A model generated the notes under the pieces. That model had not been told where the DNA came from. It did not search any database and saw nothing but the letters and a program-made list of their open reading frames with translations. A program made the position numbers and the translations under genes. A stretch of 64,000 bases of DNA from positions 45,662-109,661 of the forward strand of contig NZ_JASHKR010000015.1 in the NCBI RefSeq assembly GCF_030056815.1, given 5' to 3'. Source of the DNA: Rhodococcus sp. IEGM 1379. GTDB lineage: Bacteria; Actinomycetota; Actinomycetes; Mycobacteriales; Mycobacteriaceae. Below, piece after piece: positions 1 through 9,467 of the stretch (its first letter is position 1; each line of letters begins with the position of its first letter).

Positions 1-835
1 TCACCGTGCCGTCGGCTACGGCCAGCAGCGGAGCGTCGTACGACCGGTAGTTCTCGTTCTTCGAACCGTCACCGGTGGACGTCCCCACGCCTGCGACTGT
101 GTCGATCTGCAAGAAGTCGATGGCAAAGCGCTCGACGGCATTGATTCTCCCCGCTGAGGCCATCAGTGCCCCGCGATGAGACGAAACGGCGCAGCACCCG
201 TTGGCCGCCAACCAGCCGTCACCGGCAAGCGGCGGTCCGATAGTCACGGGTGAACTCGCACTCGTCGTGACCACTCCCCCGATCTGGGTCACCGTGTCCG
301 GGTACTTTGCACCGAGGGCCGCATCCCGCTCGGCGGCAGGGCCGAATGTTGCGGTCAACCGATGCGTCACCTCGGCCGGAACGTCGGCGCGAGCGTCATA
401 CACATCGTCGAGCATCAACACAGCAGTGCGTCCGACCGGAATCTCGGTGAACGGCCCCGAGTAGTTCGGGACCAGCATCGAACGTGCCAGTGTCTCGTTC
501 TTCGCCAGACTCGAAACCACCTTGCCGTTTGGTCCCCCGGCTAGCGTGTCGACCCGGGTTATGACGGCCGGTCGAGGCGAAACGTTGAGCACCGATATTT
601 CGTAGGCGACATGAACGTTGCCGTCGGCACCCGTCACAGGAATCGGCTGCGCCCCAATAGCTTTGATCACCAACGGCGCCAGTATGTCGATGTCTGCGGG
701 ATAGCCGGGCGGAACACCGTCCTGAGAATTGACCGTCGATGCCGGGGATACGTTCGATTCGGTGGAATCGACCGAGGACGAGCAGCCCGCCAAAAGTGCA
801 ACGGCCGCAACAAGAATGAGCGGAGCCTTACGCAT
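1..835 (-). CDS. M23-peptidase-like lipoprotein, partial (C-terminus beyond window)
   Basis: The gene starts at 835 and reads leftwards off the window. The N-terminus has a lipoprotein signal with lipobox LAGC followed by a Ser-rich linker, so it is probably anchored to the outer face of the plasma membrane. The mature part closely matches the complete neighbour at 847-2094, including the segment AYEISVLNVSPRPA, so the two are tandem duplicates only 11 bp apart. Near the window edge it reads RFAIDF where active M23 endopeptidases have the HxxxD zinc motif. The HxH part lies outside. A cell-wall role is inferred. Confidence 0.8.
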   Translation of the reverse strand, partial: MRKAPLILVAAVALLAGCSSSVDSTESNVSPASTVNSQDGVPPGYPADIDILAPLVIKAIGAQPIPVTGADGNVHVAYEISVLNVSPRPAVITRVDTLAGGPNGKVVSSLAKNETLARSMLVPNYSGPFTEIPVGRTAVLMLDDVYDARADVPAEVTHRLTATFGPAAERDAALGAKYPDTVTQIGGVVTTSASSPVTIGPPLAGDGWLAANGCCAVSSHRGALMASAGRINAVERFAIDFLQIDTVAGVGTSTGDGSKNENYRSYDAPLLAVADGTV

Positions 836-846
836 TGTCGGTCTCC

Positions 847-2094
847 TCATTTAGGAAAGCTGATGACATCCAGATTGAGCGGAAGCTGATCGGTTCGCTC
901 ACCGGCATTCGGTCCCTTGACGAGGGTGTCGGTGACCGTCGAACCAACGAATGTGAAGGCGTCGATTTCGTAGGGCACGTTGTCGCCGGACAACGGGGCC
1001 GAGGCCCGCGAGATATGAAAGTGCAGATGGACCTCGGTGGTGTTGCCCGAGTTCCCCAGATTCCCGATTACCTGACCGCGAGAAACCTTGTCGCCCAGCT
1101 TCACTGAGGCCGATCCGGGAATCATGTGCGCGTAGAAGGCGTAATTGCCCTCACCGATGTCGATGACCACGTAGTTGCCGCCGAGCTGATCGAACGTGAG
1201 GTTGCTGTTTACCTGGTGCGGCGGCTCGTCCTGCTTATCCGATACGACGGCCACAACGGTGCCGTCGGCTACAGCCAACAGCGGTGCGTCGTAGGCGAAG
1301 TAGTCCTCGTTCTTCGAGCCGTCACCCCTGCTCGAACTCAGCTCCGGGTTATTCGCATCGATGCGCATCCAGTCGATGGCATAGCGCTCGGTGCCGTTTA
1401 TCCGTCCACCGACTGCCATCATCGCCCCGCGGTGCGAGGTAATCACGCAACATCCATTGGCTGCGACCCACCCGTCTCCGGCGAGCGGCGGGCCGATGAT
1501 CACCGGAGAGCCTGTCCCGGTCGTGACGGCTCCACCGATCTGAGTCACGGCGTCCGGATACCTCGCCTCGAGTCCGGAATTCGGTGTGACGAACGCGCCG
1601 TACGAGGTGACCAAACGGTGGGTCACCTCAGTCGGAACGTCGGCGCGGGTCTCATAGACGTCGTCGAGTACCAGTGCGACAGTGCGCCCGACGGGAATGT
1701 CGGTAACCGGTACCGCCTCGATGTTCGCCAACAGGAAGGTACGAGCCAGCACCTCGTCCTTGTCCAGGCTCGCCACTACCTTGCCGTCCGGTCCACCGGC
1801 CAGTGTGTCGAGCGCGGTGATGATCGCGGGTCGCGGCGAGACGTTGAGCACCGATATTTCGTAGGCGACGTGGACCTTGCCGTCGGTACCGGTCACCGGA
1901 ATCGGATCCGGCCCGAGGGTCGTAATGACCAGCGGCGCCATCACGTCGGATTCCAGTGGATAGCCGGGAGGAATGCCGCCCCGCGGGTCCGTCGTCGTAG
2001 TCGATGCTGAGGTCGAGCCCGTCGAATCGACGGTCGTCGAGCACCCCGCGAGTAGGACGGCACAGGTGACGAAGATCAAGGGAGTTCTGCGCAT
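847..2094 (-). CDS. M23-family-like peptidoglycan peptidase lipoprotein (degenerate first zinc motif)
   Basis: A 415-residue secreted lipoprotein with lipobox LAGC near residues 15-18. A long N-terminal region precedes a C-terminal LytM/M23 beta-domain with GDKVSRGQVIGNLGNSG and the zinc motif HLHFH. The other zinc motif, normally HxxxD, reads RYAID, so the first histidine ligand is an arginine. Catalysis is therefore uncertain, and a peptidoglycan-binding or regulatory role is possible, as for other degenerate M23 proteins. It is the tandem copy of the partial gene at 1-835, and both probably share one leftward transcript. Confidence 0.8.
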   Translation of the reverse strand: MRRTPLIFVTCAVLLAGCSTTVDSTGSTSASTTTTDPRGGIPPGYPLESDVMAPLVITTLGPDPIPVTGTDGKVHVAYEISVLNVSPRPAIITALDTLAGGPDGKVVASLDKDEVLARTFLLANIEAVPVTDIPVGRTVALVLDDVYETRADVPTEVTHRLVTSYGAFVTPNSGLEARYPDAVTQIGGAVTTGTGSPVIIGPPLAGDGWVAANGCCVITSHRGAMMAVGGRINGTERYAIDWMRIDANNPELSSSRGDGSKNEDYFAYDAPLLAVADGTVVAVVSDKQDEPPHQVNSNLTFDQLGGNYVVIDIGEGNYAFYAHMIPGSASVKLGDKVSRGQVIGNLGNSGNTTEVHLHFHISRASAPLSGDNVPYEIDAFTFVGSTVTDTLVKGPNAGERTDQLPLNLDVISFPK

Positions 2095-2305
2095 AGTGGT
2101 GTCCTAATCTCGCTGGGCAATTCCTTCCGGCATGACGACTCGAGGGACTGCCTCTACCGGCTGCGTTGACTCGGAGCACTGAGCCTATGCTCGAAATGCC
2201 GGATTTTGTCGTGAATTTGCCCGGCAGCATCCACCATCGAGAAATCGGGCAGTCCGACCTGAGTTCTTCACCCTCGGCTTCACCCTGTGGCGCCGAGTTC
2301 TACCA

Positions 2306-3139
2306 TCATGCGGGCCCTGCCAGCGAGGTCGAGAACGGCGGAATCACGACAATGTCGAGGCATTGCGGTCGGTACGACGACGACGGGTCGTCCAGAAATC
2401 CAGTGACGGCCGCCGGACCGCCGCTCAACAACAGCACTGGAACGGTGCTGTCGGCAGGCTGCGCGACACGGTCCGGGACTGCCTCGACATTCCACGCCGC
2501 GCAGTCCCCCACCAGCCAAGGCAGCCGCGGGGTCATGCCCAGGACCGCGACAGGGAACTGCGGTAGCGACTTCTTCGCTGCACCGAACATGGCCTCGGCA
2601 CTCGTATGTGCGACGGCTTCGCCGCAGAACACTCCGTACGTCGGTCCCGACCCAACGAGCGGGACCGGTGAGGGTTGGACGCTCGCCAGCAACTGCGCGG
2701 CGGGAGTGACATCGCCGCGGGCGGCCGCCGCAATGATCGCCGGCATATCGACGAGTCCGTTGGCGGCCAACGATGCCGAGTTCACGAGGAACATCAATTT
2801 GTAGCCGTCAACCATCACGTCGACCGGCGGCCCATCCCCCGCCGTCACCGAGACCACCTGCGGGTGTGCATCGAGGTAGGTCACGGTTCTAGCCAGCGTC
2901 CCGACCAAGTCTGGAAGCATGGCCTGGCAGGCAGGGTGCGCGTCGCACGCAGACCCGAGTGCATCGAATCCCCGGGCCGCGTTGGGCCACAACGTGTCTG
3001 CGAGATTCATCTGCGGCGGCACTACGGAATCCGCCACAACGGCGCGGATCCCGTCCGGGTAGTCGCGCAGGTAATGCAGCGCGAGGTCACTGCCGTACGA
3101 CACTCCGTACACATCCCACTCCGGGATATCCAGGGCCTA
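2306..3139 (-). pseudogene. Alpha/beta-hydrolase (TAP-like) remnant, 5'-truncated and internally deleted
   Basis: The reading frame encodes WDVYGVSYGSDLALHYLRD, the nucleophile-elbow region (GVSYGS) of tripeptidyl-aminopeptidase-like secreted hydrolases. Coding similarity begins at ALDIPEW, directly after an in-frame TAG at 3137-3139. The usual signal peptide, oxyanion region and first ~150 residues are absent, and the sequence upstream belongs to another gene. Near the C-terminus LLLSGG is joined directly to AAVTGFLDDPSSSY, so about 40-50 residues that normally carry the catalytic Asp and His are missing. GTG at 3112 could initiate a 268-residue product, but it would lack the catalytic triad. 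Confidence 0.75.
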
Positions 3140-3178
3140 ATCTTCAGGACTGCACCCGTTCGATGCAGGTGCACTCGG

Positions 3179-3667
3179 TCAAGCGCCCAGCATGGCCACA
3201 AACGCACCGATGTTCGTGACCACTCGCTGTGCCTTTTCTTCCGACGTCAGATTCTCCTGGTAACGGTTGCCCGCAGACGGCCGCCGCTTGTTTCGCGCGT
3301 ACAGCGGACAGGCCAGGTCAGTGCACATATACGTACCGATGGTGTCGCCGCGCCGGCCGGCGTCACCGATCTTGGCTGCGCTCAGCAACGAGACTCCCCC
3401 ACTACCGTGCGTCGTCAAGCAGATTGTGCACATCTGAGCGCGACCCGATTTCCCGGTTTGGTAGCGGAGCGCAATACCGATCAACTCGTCGCCCTGCGGA
3501 ATCACCAGATACCCACGCCCCGGCATTGTCGGATCGTTCCAGCCGAAGAAGTCCAAATCTTCCCACGGTCGCCGATCCAAATCCCGTGGTACCGGAAGCC
3601 GCTTCGCCTCACCTTTCGAGCAATTGACGAAAGACCCGCGAATATCGCGTTCGGTAAGCGGTAACAC
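3179..3667 (-). CDS. FBP-domain (FusB-like treble-clef zinc finger) protein
   Basis: A 162-residue cytoplasmic protein. It has a CTIC motif and a later CTDLAC motif, four cysteines placed as in the C-terminal treble-clef zinc finger of FusB/FBP-type EF-G-binding proteins. The N-terminal segment SFVNCSKGEAKRL and the WxDLDFFGW stretch are, from memory, typical of the actinobacterial FBP-domain family. By analogy to FusB it could bind EF-G and rescue stalled translocation, but this is untested for actinobacterial members. It is monocistronic or the last gene of the leftward run. Confidence 0.7.
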   Translation of the reverse strand: MLPLTERDIRGSFVNCSKGEAKRLPVPRDLDRRPWEDLDFFGWNDPTMPGRGYLVIPQGDELIGIALRYQTGKSGRAQMCTICLTTHGSGGVSLLSAAKIGDAGRRGDTIGTYMCTDLACPLYARNKRRPSAGNRYQENLTSEEKAQRVVTNIGAFVAMLGA

Positions 3668-3754
3668 GGTAGAACTCCGTTTCGGCTGGTGAATCAGTGC
3701 ACCTCGACGCTACGCGGGGATCTTTACCTCGTCCAACGTATTTTTCGATCAGTT

Positions 3755-4396
3755 CTACGGGTCCGTCTCGAGATCTACCACCAAGAAACTCTCTCGGTGC
3801 GGCCCGTTCACACGGTCCGTCAACTGGTACGACGCGAGTGCTTCTGGCGGGTGCGCCAATTCGTAGACCCGTTCCGTCCCGGACACGAACTGCCGTGACG
3901 CCCATCCCCAATTCGATCCGTGTGGCGGACGTGCATTCGGCAACATATCCGACACTATCGACACCAGTCGCAGACGTCGTACCAATCCGACGGTGATCGC
4001 GTCGGAGTCGAAATCCGTCCACACTTGCCTTGTGTTCACATTCTTGCGCGGAGTTCCCGCAACGAGGTTCAGCGGACCAGAGACTGCGACCTGCGACGGA
4101 ACGGGAAGATCGGCATTGAACATAAATTGCAGGGCACCGATATAGCCGATCGAAGGTTGCTGCAGCACATCAATTTTCGGGTCAGCTGTCAATCGCCGCA
4201 ACAGCGGCTTCGAACTCGAACGCACGTCGGCGGTCAGTGACCACGTTGGCTCCAGCGCAGCCCACCTTCGTGGACTGTCGGAATTCCAAGCCAACCCCCA
4301 GCGGACCGTCTCGCGCAGTTCTGGCGGGACGAACCACCTAAGGTGCAGCCCGTCGATCACTACGGGAGTGATCAGTTTCTGACGCAATTCCTGCAT
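3755..4396 (-). CDS. Unknown protein coupled to the Hen1-Pnkp RNA-repair cassette
   Basis: A 213-residue protein with no signal peptide or membrane segment. I do not recognise a family. The start ATG (4394-4396) overlaps the pnkp stop as TGATG (a GTG three bases earlier is also possible), so it is translationally coupled to pnkp. Tryptophans cluster in the N-terminal half (LRWFVPPELRETVRWGLAW, then RWAALEPTW). The coupling suggests it works with RNA end repair, as a target-binding subunit, nuclease or regulator; this is inference from position only. The hydrophilic interior and end argue for a soluble protein. Confidence 0.75.
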   Translation of the reverse strand: MQELRQKLITPVVIDGLHLRWFVPPELRETVRWGLAWNSDSPRRWAALEPTWSLTADVRSSSKPLLRRLTADPKIDVLQQPSIGYIGALQFMFNADLPVPSQVAVSGPLNLVAGTPRKNVNTRQVWTDFDSDAITVGLVRRLRLVSIVSDMLPNARPPHGSNWGWASRQFVSGTERVYELAHPPEALASYQLTDRVNGPHRESFLVVDLETDP

Positions 4397-6939
4397 CACA
4401 GCCTCGGGTCAACAGGTTCCGATTCGAGCGCCAGCACCGCAAACACTGCCTGATGAGCGCGCCACAACGGTTCGCGCTCAACGAGCCGCGACACTGCTTC
4501 CATCCCAAGTGCGTACTCACGCAGTGCCATTGACTGTTTGTGCCCGAGGTTGCGGTTGCGCAAACGTGTGAGCGTCGACGGCTCCAGATAGTCGGCTCCG
4601 TAGATCAACCGCAGATACTCTCGCCCACGAACTTTGATCCCGGGTTGGACTCGTGCGTTGTACCCTCGTGGTCCGTAGATCTGATTCGCAAGGGGTTTCA
4701 CGACCATCCCCTCCCCACCGGCGTCAGTGAGCGAATCCCACCACTTGGTCGCCTGGGAGACGGATTCTTCCGAATCGAGTTCGACAACGACGCGACGTGT
4801 GGCGGCGAATCGATTTGGATCCGCTGCGACCAATCGATCCGCAACTGCGAGGTGCCAGTCGTGGTCGCGTTCGCCGTACGCCTGCCCTTCCGTGGCAAGG
4901 ATTTGGAATGGCGCGACGCGGACACCGTCCAACCCGTTGGTGGGCCACACGTACTGCCGGTACGCCTCGCTGAATCGCTCGATGCTGGTCGCTCTGTCCG
5001 ACGTCAGTTCCGAAAGCTCCGACACGTCCAGCCCTCGGGATGCTGCCTGCGACAACACACTTGCCCGGGCACTGAGGTCAGTCCGGCCTGCTGCTCCGAC
5101 AGCCGCATACTGATCACGCAGCAGCCCTTCAGCTTTGACGTTCCAAGGCAGCAGCTCACAATCGAGCAGTATCCAGTCTGTTCCCAGCTCTTCCCAGACT
5201 CCGGCCGTCGTAAGCGCCGCGGCGATACCATCCAGCAGTTGCCGGGTGAGGTCGTCGTCGAAGAACTGACGGCCCGTTCGGGTATGCACCATTCCTGTGA
5301 GTGAATCCGGGGCGTCGAATCGCTCACGCGCAACTGAGGCGTCACGGCACACGAGCACAACAGCACGCGATCCCATGTGCTTCTCTTCGCAGATCACGGT
5401 ATTGATCCCGGCACTTCTGTACGCCTCGAACGCCGTCGACGGATGTTCCAGGTAGTCATCGAATTGCGATGTCGCGCAAGGTGCCATCGTGGGCGGTAGG
5501 TACCGCAACCACTGCGGCGCCACAGCAAATCGGCTCATCACTTCCAATGCACCAGCCGCGTATTCGGGGCGAACGGAGACGCGTCCCCGCAACGCGGTTT
5601 CGACGCCGGTGGTATCAAGCACGTCGGCCAGATCCAGAACATCCGGCGCGCGGGTCGGCGGCGCCAACGGCACAACCGGCTGGTACCAGACCTGCTCAGC
5701 CGGAACCGATACGAGCTCACGCTCCGGGTATCGCAGAGCAGTCAGTGCTCCACCGAACACGCATCCCGTGTCGAGGCATGCGGTGTTGTTGACCCACTCC
5801 ACCTGATGAACCGGCGTGTGCCCGTAAAGAACCATGGCCGCTCCACGGTAGTCGTCAGCCCACGGATACCGCACCGGCAAGCCGAATTCGTCGGTCTCAC
5901 CAGTAGTATCGCCGTACAGCGCAAAGCTCCGCACCCGGCCGGAGGCACGATTGTGGTAATCCTCCTTCAGACCGGCATGCGCGACCACAAGCTTTCCGTC
6001 GTCGAGAACCAGGTGAGCAACCAGACCGTCGCAGAAGTCCACGACGTCTCGCCGGAACTCTGTCGACTCCGCAGCCAGCTGTTCGAGAGTCTCGGCCAGT
6101 CCATGACTTGTCGTCACCTTCTTGCCTCGCAAGGCTTTCACGAGTTTGTTTTCGTGGTTTCCCGGCACGGCAAGCGCGTGACCGGCAGCAACCATCCCCA
6201 TGACGAGGCGAAGTACGCCCACCGAGTCCGGCCCGCGATCCACGTAGTCGCCGAGGAAGAGCGCCGTCCTTCCCTGAGGCGGCACAGCATCTTTCGGTGC
6301 TCCGTCGGCACCGTATTCGATGGAGTAGCCGAGCTTTGTCAGGAGCGATTCCAATTCGCTTCGGCAGCCGTGGATATCGCCGATGACGTCGAACGGACCG
6401 TTGTTCGTTCGCAGATCGCTGCGCAGTGGCCGACGCACGAACTCGGCCTCGGAGATCGCGTCCTCCCCACTGAGCACGTGAACGGTACGGAACCCCTCCT
6501 TGCCGAGCCCTCGGAGCGAGCGATTCAACTGCTGGTGCTGACGCCTGATGACGTCACGTCCGAACGCGCGATCCGGGCGAGCCTCGTTACGCGCGGAGCA
6601 CACCGATTCGGGAACATCGAGCACTATCGCAACGGGAAGAACGTCGTGGTCACGTGCCAGCGCGATGAGCCGCTTGCGGGCGGCAGGCTGAACATTGGTT
6701 GCGTCGACAACCGTGAACCGGCCACGACGCAAACGCTTGGAGGCAACCAGTTCGAGCACCTCGAAGGCGTCGGTCGTTGCGCCCTGTGAATTCGGATCAT
6801 CGCTGACCCAGGCCCGGAACTGGTCGCTCGAGAGTGTCTCGTGTGGACCGAAGTGATGTGCGGCAAACGTCGACTTCCCGGAGCCACTGACGCCGATCAG
6901 CACAACCAGTGCGAGGTCGGGTATCTCGTAAACCGTCAT
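4396..6939 (-). CDS. pnkp: Bacterial polynucleotide kinase-phosphatase (RNA repair, Pnkp)
   Basis: A 847-residue trifunctional RNA-repair enzyme, the usual family length. The N-terminal 5'-kinase has P-loop GVSGSGKST (about residues 17-25). The middle metallophosphoesterase has GDIHGC, GDYVDRGPDS, GNHEN and AHAGL. The C-terminal adenylyltransferase/ligase domain has motif I EKHMG with the nucleotidyl lysine at K520. The family heals 2',3'-cyclic phosphate and 5'-OH ends of cleaved RNA and, with Hen1, seals them. The start (6939) overlaps the hen1 stop (6936) by four bases, so the genes are coupled. Confidence 0.95.
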   Translation of the reverse strand: MTVYEIPDLALVVLIGVSGSGKSTFAAHHFGPHETLSSDQFRAWVSDDPNSQGATTDAFEVLELVASKRLRRGRFTVVDATNVQPAARKRLIALARDHDVLPVAIVLDVPESVCSARNEARPDRAFGRDVIRRQHQQLNRSLRGLGKEGFRTVHVLSGEDAISEAEFVRRPLRSDLRTNNGPFDVIGDIHGCRSELESLLTKLGYSIEYGADGAPKDAVPPQGRTALFLGDYVDRGPDSVGVLRLVMGMVAAGHALAVPGNHENKLVKALRGKKVTTSHGLAETLEQLAAESTEFRRDVVDFCDGLVAHLVLDDGKLVVAHAGLKEDYHNRASGRVRSFALYGDTTGETDEFGLPVRYPWADDYRGAAMVLYGHTPVHQVEWVNNTACLDTGCVFGGALTALRYPERELVSVPAEQVWYQPVVPLAPPTRAPDVLDLADVLDTTGVETALRGRVSVRPEYAAGALEVMSRFAVAPQWLRYLPPTMAPCATSQFDDYLEHPSTAFEAYRSAGINTVICEEKHMGSRAVVLVCRDASVARERFDAPDSLTGMVHTRTGRQFFDDDLTRQLLDGIAAALTTAGVWEELGTDWILLDCELLPWNVKAEGLLRDQYAAVGAAGRTDLSARASVLSQAASRGLDVSELSELTSDRATSIERFSEAYRQYVWPTNGLDGVRVAPFQILATEGQAYGERDHDWHLAVADRLVAADPNRFAATRRVVVELDSEESVSQATKWWDSLTDAGGEGMVVKPLANQIYGPRGYNARVQPGIKVRGREYLRLIYGADYLEPSTLTRLRNRNLGHKQSMALREYALGMEAVSRLVEREPLWRAHQAVFAVLALESEPVDPRL

Positions 6940-8339
6940 GTCGTGCCTACCTCCTTCTTGAAGATCGCCATCTGCGTCGGGCCGCCCAAAGTGGGATCAA
7001 CTGATCCGACAAAACTGAATTGCACCGAATATCCGTGGGCCGTAGCGATGTCGGCGGCCCACTCCTCGAATTGAGCTCGCGAGAACTCGAACCGGTGATC
7101 CGGGTGGCGGAACTCTCCCTCGCCCAGCGCCGGATACAGCGCGTTGTAGTCGGAGTTCGGCGTCGTCAGCAGAACTACCTGCGGGGCTGCGTCAGCGAAG
7201 ACCGATCGCACTAATGCCGGCAGGCGCGTGGCATCGACGTGCTCGACCACCTCCATGAGAACTGCGGCATCAAATCCTTTGAGCCGCGAGTCGCGATAGG
7301 TCGCCGACGACTGCATCAGCGACACACGTTCACGTTGAAAATCGGATAGTTCGGCGAGTTTCAACCGGCGATCTGCGCGGGCAAGTTCGCGAGCACTGAC
7401 GTCGATACCGACCAGTCGATCGAACTGAGCATGCGGCATGAGGGCTTCGATGAGCTTGCCTTCGCCACATCCGATGTCGACTACGCGTCGAACGTGCAAC
7501 TGGCGCAACGCTTCGACGACGGCTTCGGTTCGCAAACGCGCCAGCGGCGGTTCCGGACGCGGAAGCTCGTCCACAGGTTCCGCAGCGTCGGGAACAAGCC
7601 TGTCGACGACGGACTCCACCAAGTCACGTTGGCGTGCCAGGTAGCGGGACATGATCAACGACGCCTCGGGATGCGTCGCCAACCATTCGCCGGCGACACG
7701 TACGAGTTTGTCGGCCTCGTCGGATCCAACCCAGTAGTGCTTGACGTCGTCGAGAACCGGCAGCAAGACGTACAGGTGCCGGAGGGCGCTCTGCACCGTA
7801 TGTTCCCCGGTAAGCGTGAGCGAGACGAAGTTGGAATCGCCCCAGTCCGGCAGATGAGGGTCGAGCGGTACCGGAACCGCCGTCACGTCCCACCCGAGTG
7901 GTTCGAACAGCCGACGTGGCAAGTCGGTATCGCCGCCCACCGGAACTACCGGGACCGAAACCGTCAGCGCCAGTTCGGCATCCACAAGCTCGGGATGCGA
8001 AGTGCACGTCCCGGCCAAAGCGGTCCGAAAGAGTTTGGACAGCGCCACGGCCAGGATGGACGACGCCGCATACGGACGATCGTTGACGTATTGCCCCAGC
8101 GCAAAGCTGTCATTGCCTTTCCCTCGCCGAGACCTGTTCTGCACCAATTCGATTGGGTCAACGTCGACGATCAGGGCAACTGTCGTCTCCTCCGGGCCGA
8201 CATTCGGATACAACACCGTTGCTTTACCGACGGACAAATCGAACGTCTGTACCTTGTCGGGGTGTTTGTGCAGAAGAAAACTCAACGCAGTGGCATCGGG
8301 GAACCGCGAGGTTGGCGTGGACGTCAGGGTGAGCAGCAC
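6936..8339 (-). CDS. hen1: 3'-terminal RNA ribose 2'-O-methyltransferase Hen1
   Basis: A 467-residue protein beginning MLLTLTST, with the family-typical LLHKHPDKVQ segment in the N-terminal Pnkp-partner domain. The C-terminal methyltransferase has the SAM motif VVDIGCGEGKL, the metal-binding EVVEH, and the later HPDHRFE. The enzyme methylates the 3'-terminal ribose at a repair junction, protecting it from being cut again by the same ribotoxin. First gene of a three-gene leftward operon with pnkp and the unknown gene ending at 3755. Confidence 0.95.
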   Translation of the reverse strand: MLLTLTSTPTSRFPDATALSFLLHKHPDKVQTFDLSVGKATVLYPNVGPEETTVALIVDVDPIELVQNRSRRGKGNDSFALGQYVNDRPYAASSILAVALSKLFRTALAGTCTSHPELVDAELALTVSVPVVPVGGDTDLPRRLFEPLGWDVTAVPVPLDPHLPDWGDSNFVSLTLTGEHTVQSALRHLYVLLPVLDDVKHYWVGSDEADKLVRVAGEWLATHPEASLIMSRYLARQRDLVESVVDRLVPDAAEPVDELPRPEPPLARLRTEAVVEALRQLHVRRVVDIGCGEGKLIEALMPHAQFDRLVGIDVSARELARADRRLKLAELSDFQRERVSLMQSSATYRDSRLKGFDAAVLMEVVEHVDATRLPALVRSVFADAAPQVVLLTTPNSDYNALYPALGEGEFRHPDHRFEFSRAQFEEWAADIATAHGYSVQFSFVGSVDPTLGGPTQMAIFKKEVGTT

Positions 8340-8399
8340 CAGGCGACTGTATCCCGCGACCGGGAGCCCGGGCCTCCGAATTACCGTGGTCCGTCGCCT

Positions 8400-9422
8400 T
8401 CAGAACAAGGTCAGCGCAGTCCCGGCACCCACGAGTTCACGTTCGATACGCTGCGCCGGGGCAACGCGATGGCTGGATTGCCCGCCTAATCCGTGCCGTT
8501 CCACCAACGGATCCACACGCTTCTTCAACCACTGCTTGTACTCCGGCGTGACGTAAGCACCCCGCCCGTACAGCTCACGGTATCGACGAATCAGCGCGGG
8601 ATGTTCCTCAGCGAGCAAGTTCAGAAACCACCCGCGAGTACTCCCCCGCAGGTGCATCGGGAAGACCGTCACCCCGGTAGCACCGGCCTCGGCAAGTGCG
8701 GCAAAAAGTCCGTCGAGGTGTTCGTTGGAATCCGTGAGAAACGGGATGACCGGCGCGACCATCACGTTGCAGGAGAATCCGGCGTCGGTGATTGCCCTGA
8801 TCATCTCCAGGCGAGCGCGTGGCGACGGCGTGCCAGGTTCGATCTGCTTCTGCAGGACGGGATCATTGATAGCCAGCGAGACTCCGATTCCGACGTCGAC
8901 CTGCGTGGCAGCCATTTTCAGCAGCGGCAAATCCCGTCGCAGCAGTGTTCCCTTGGTGAGGATCGAGAACGGCGTACCGGATTCGGTCAACGCACGAATG
9001 ATGCCGGGCATCAACCGGTAACGCCCCTCCGCACGCTGATACGGATCGGTATTGCTCCCCAATGCAACCGACTCGTGCTTCCACGACTTTCGCGCCAGTT
9101 CCTTGCGGAGGACGGCAGCGATATTGGTCTTCACCACTACCTGCGAATCAAAGTCATGACCGGCATCGAGGTCGAGATATTCGTGGCTGGGCCTGGCAAA
9201 ACAATATCGACACGCATGGGAACAGCCACGAAAAGCGTTGACGGTGAAGCTGAATGGAAGAGTGGACTCCTCAGGCAACTTGTTGAGGGCGCTCTTGCAC
9301 AGCACTTCGTGGAACGTGATGCCCTCGAACTCCGGCGTCTGGACCGAACGCACCAAACCAGCGCGCTCGAGCCCCGGCAACGCTCCGTCGTCCGCATCCA
9401 GCGATTGACCCGACCACCTCAT
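8400..9422 (-). CDS. Rv2578c-family radical SAM protein
   Basis: A 340-residue radical SAM enzyme with the 4Fe-4S motif CSHACRYC (CxxxCxxC) and the conserved FARPSHEYLDLDAG stretch of the Rv2578c/SplB-like group. A TIM-barrel core follows (NTDPYQRAEGRY, ILTKGTLLRRDL). Substrate and reaction are unknown; some relatives resemble spore photoproduct lyase, but no DNA-repair role can be claimed. It lies 45 bp downstream of helR in the same direction and 60 bp upstream of hen1. Its presence fits the mycobacterial gene order. Confidence 0.88.
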   Translation of the reverse strand: MRWSGQSLDADDGALPGLERAGLVRSVQTPEFEGITFHEVLCKSALNKLPEESTLPFSFTVNAFRGCSHACRYCFARPSHEYLDLDAGHDFDSQVVVKTNIAAVLRKELARKSWKHESVALGSNTDPYQRAEGRYRLMPGIIRALTESGTPFSILTKGTLLRRDLPLLKMAATQVDVGIGVSLAINDPVLQKQIEPGTPSPRARLEMIRAITDAGFSCNVMVAPVIPFLTDSNEHLDGLFAALAEAGATGVTVFPMHLRGSTRGWFLNLLAEEHPALIRRYRELYGRGAYVTPEYKQWLKKRVDPLVERHGLGGQSSHRVAPAQRIERELVGAGTALTLF

Positions 9423-9467
9423 AACCCAAGTCGAACACTTGTTCTAGGATATGTCAATCGCTCGAGT

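Noticed and set aside
1126..2010. Long plus-strand frame opposite the M23 lipoprotein gene
   Set aside because: It is antisense to a clear coding region with lipobox and HLHFH motif; a high-GC shadow frame.
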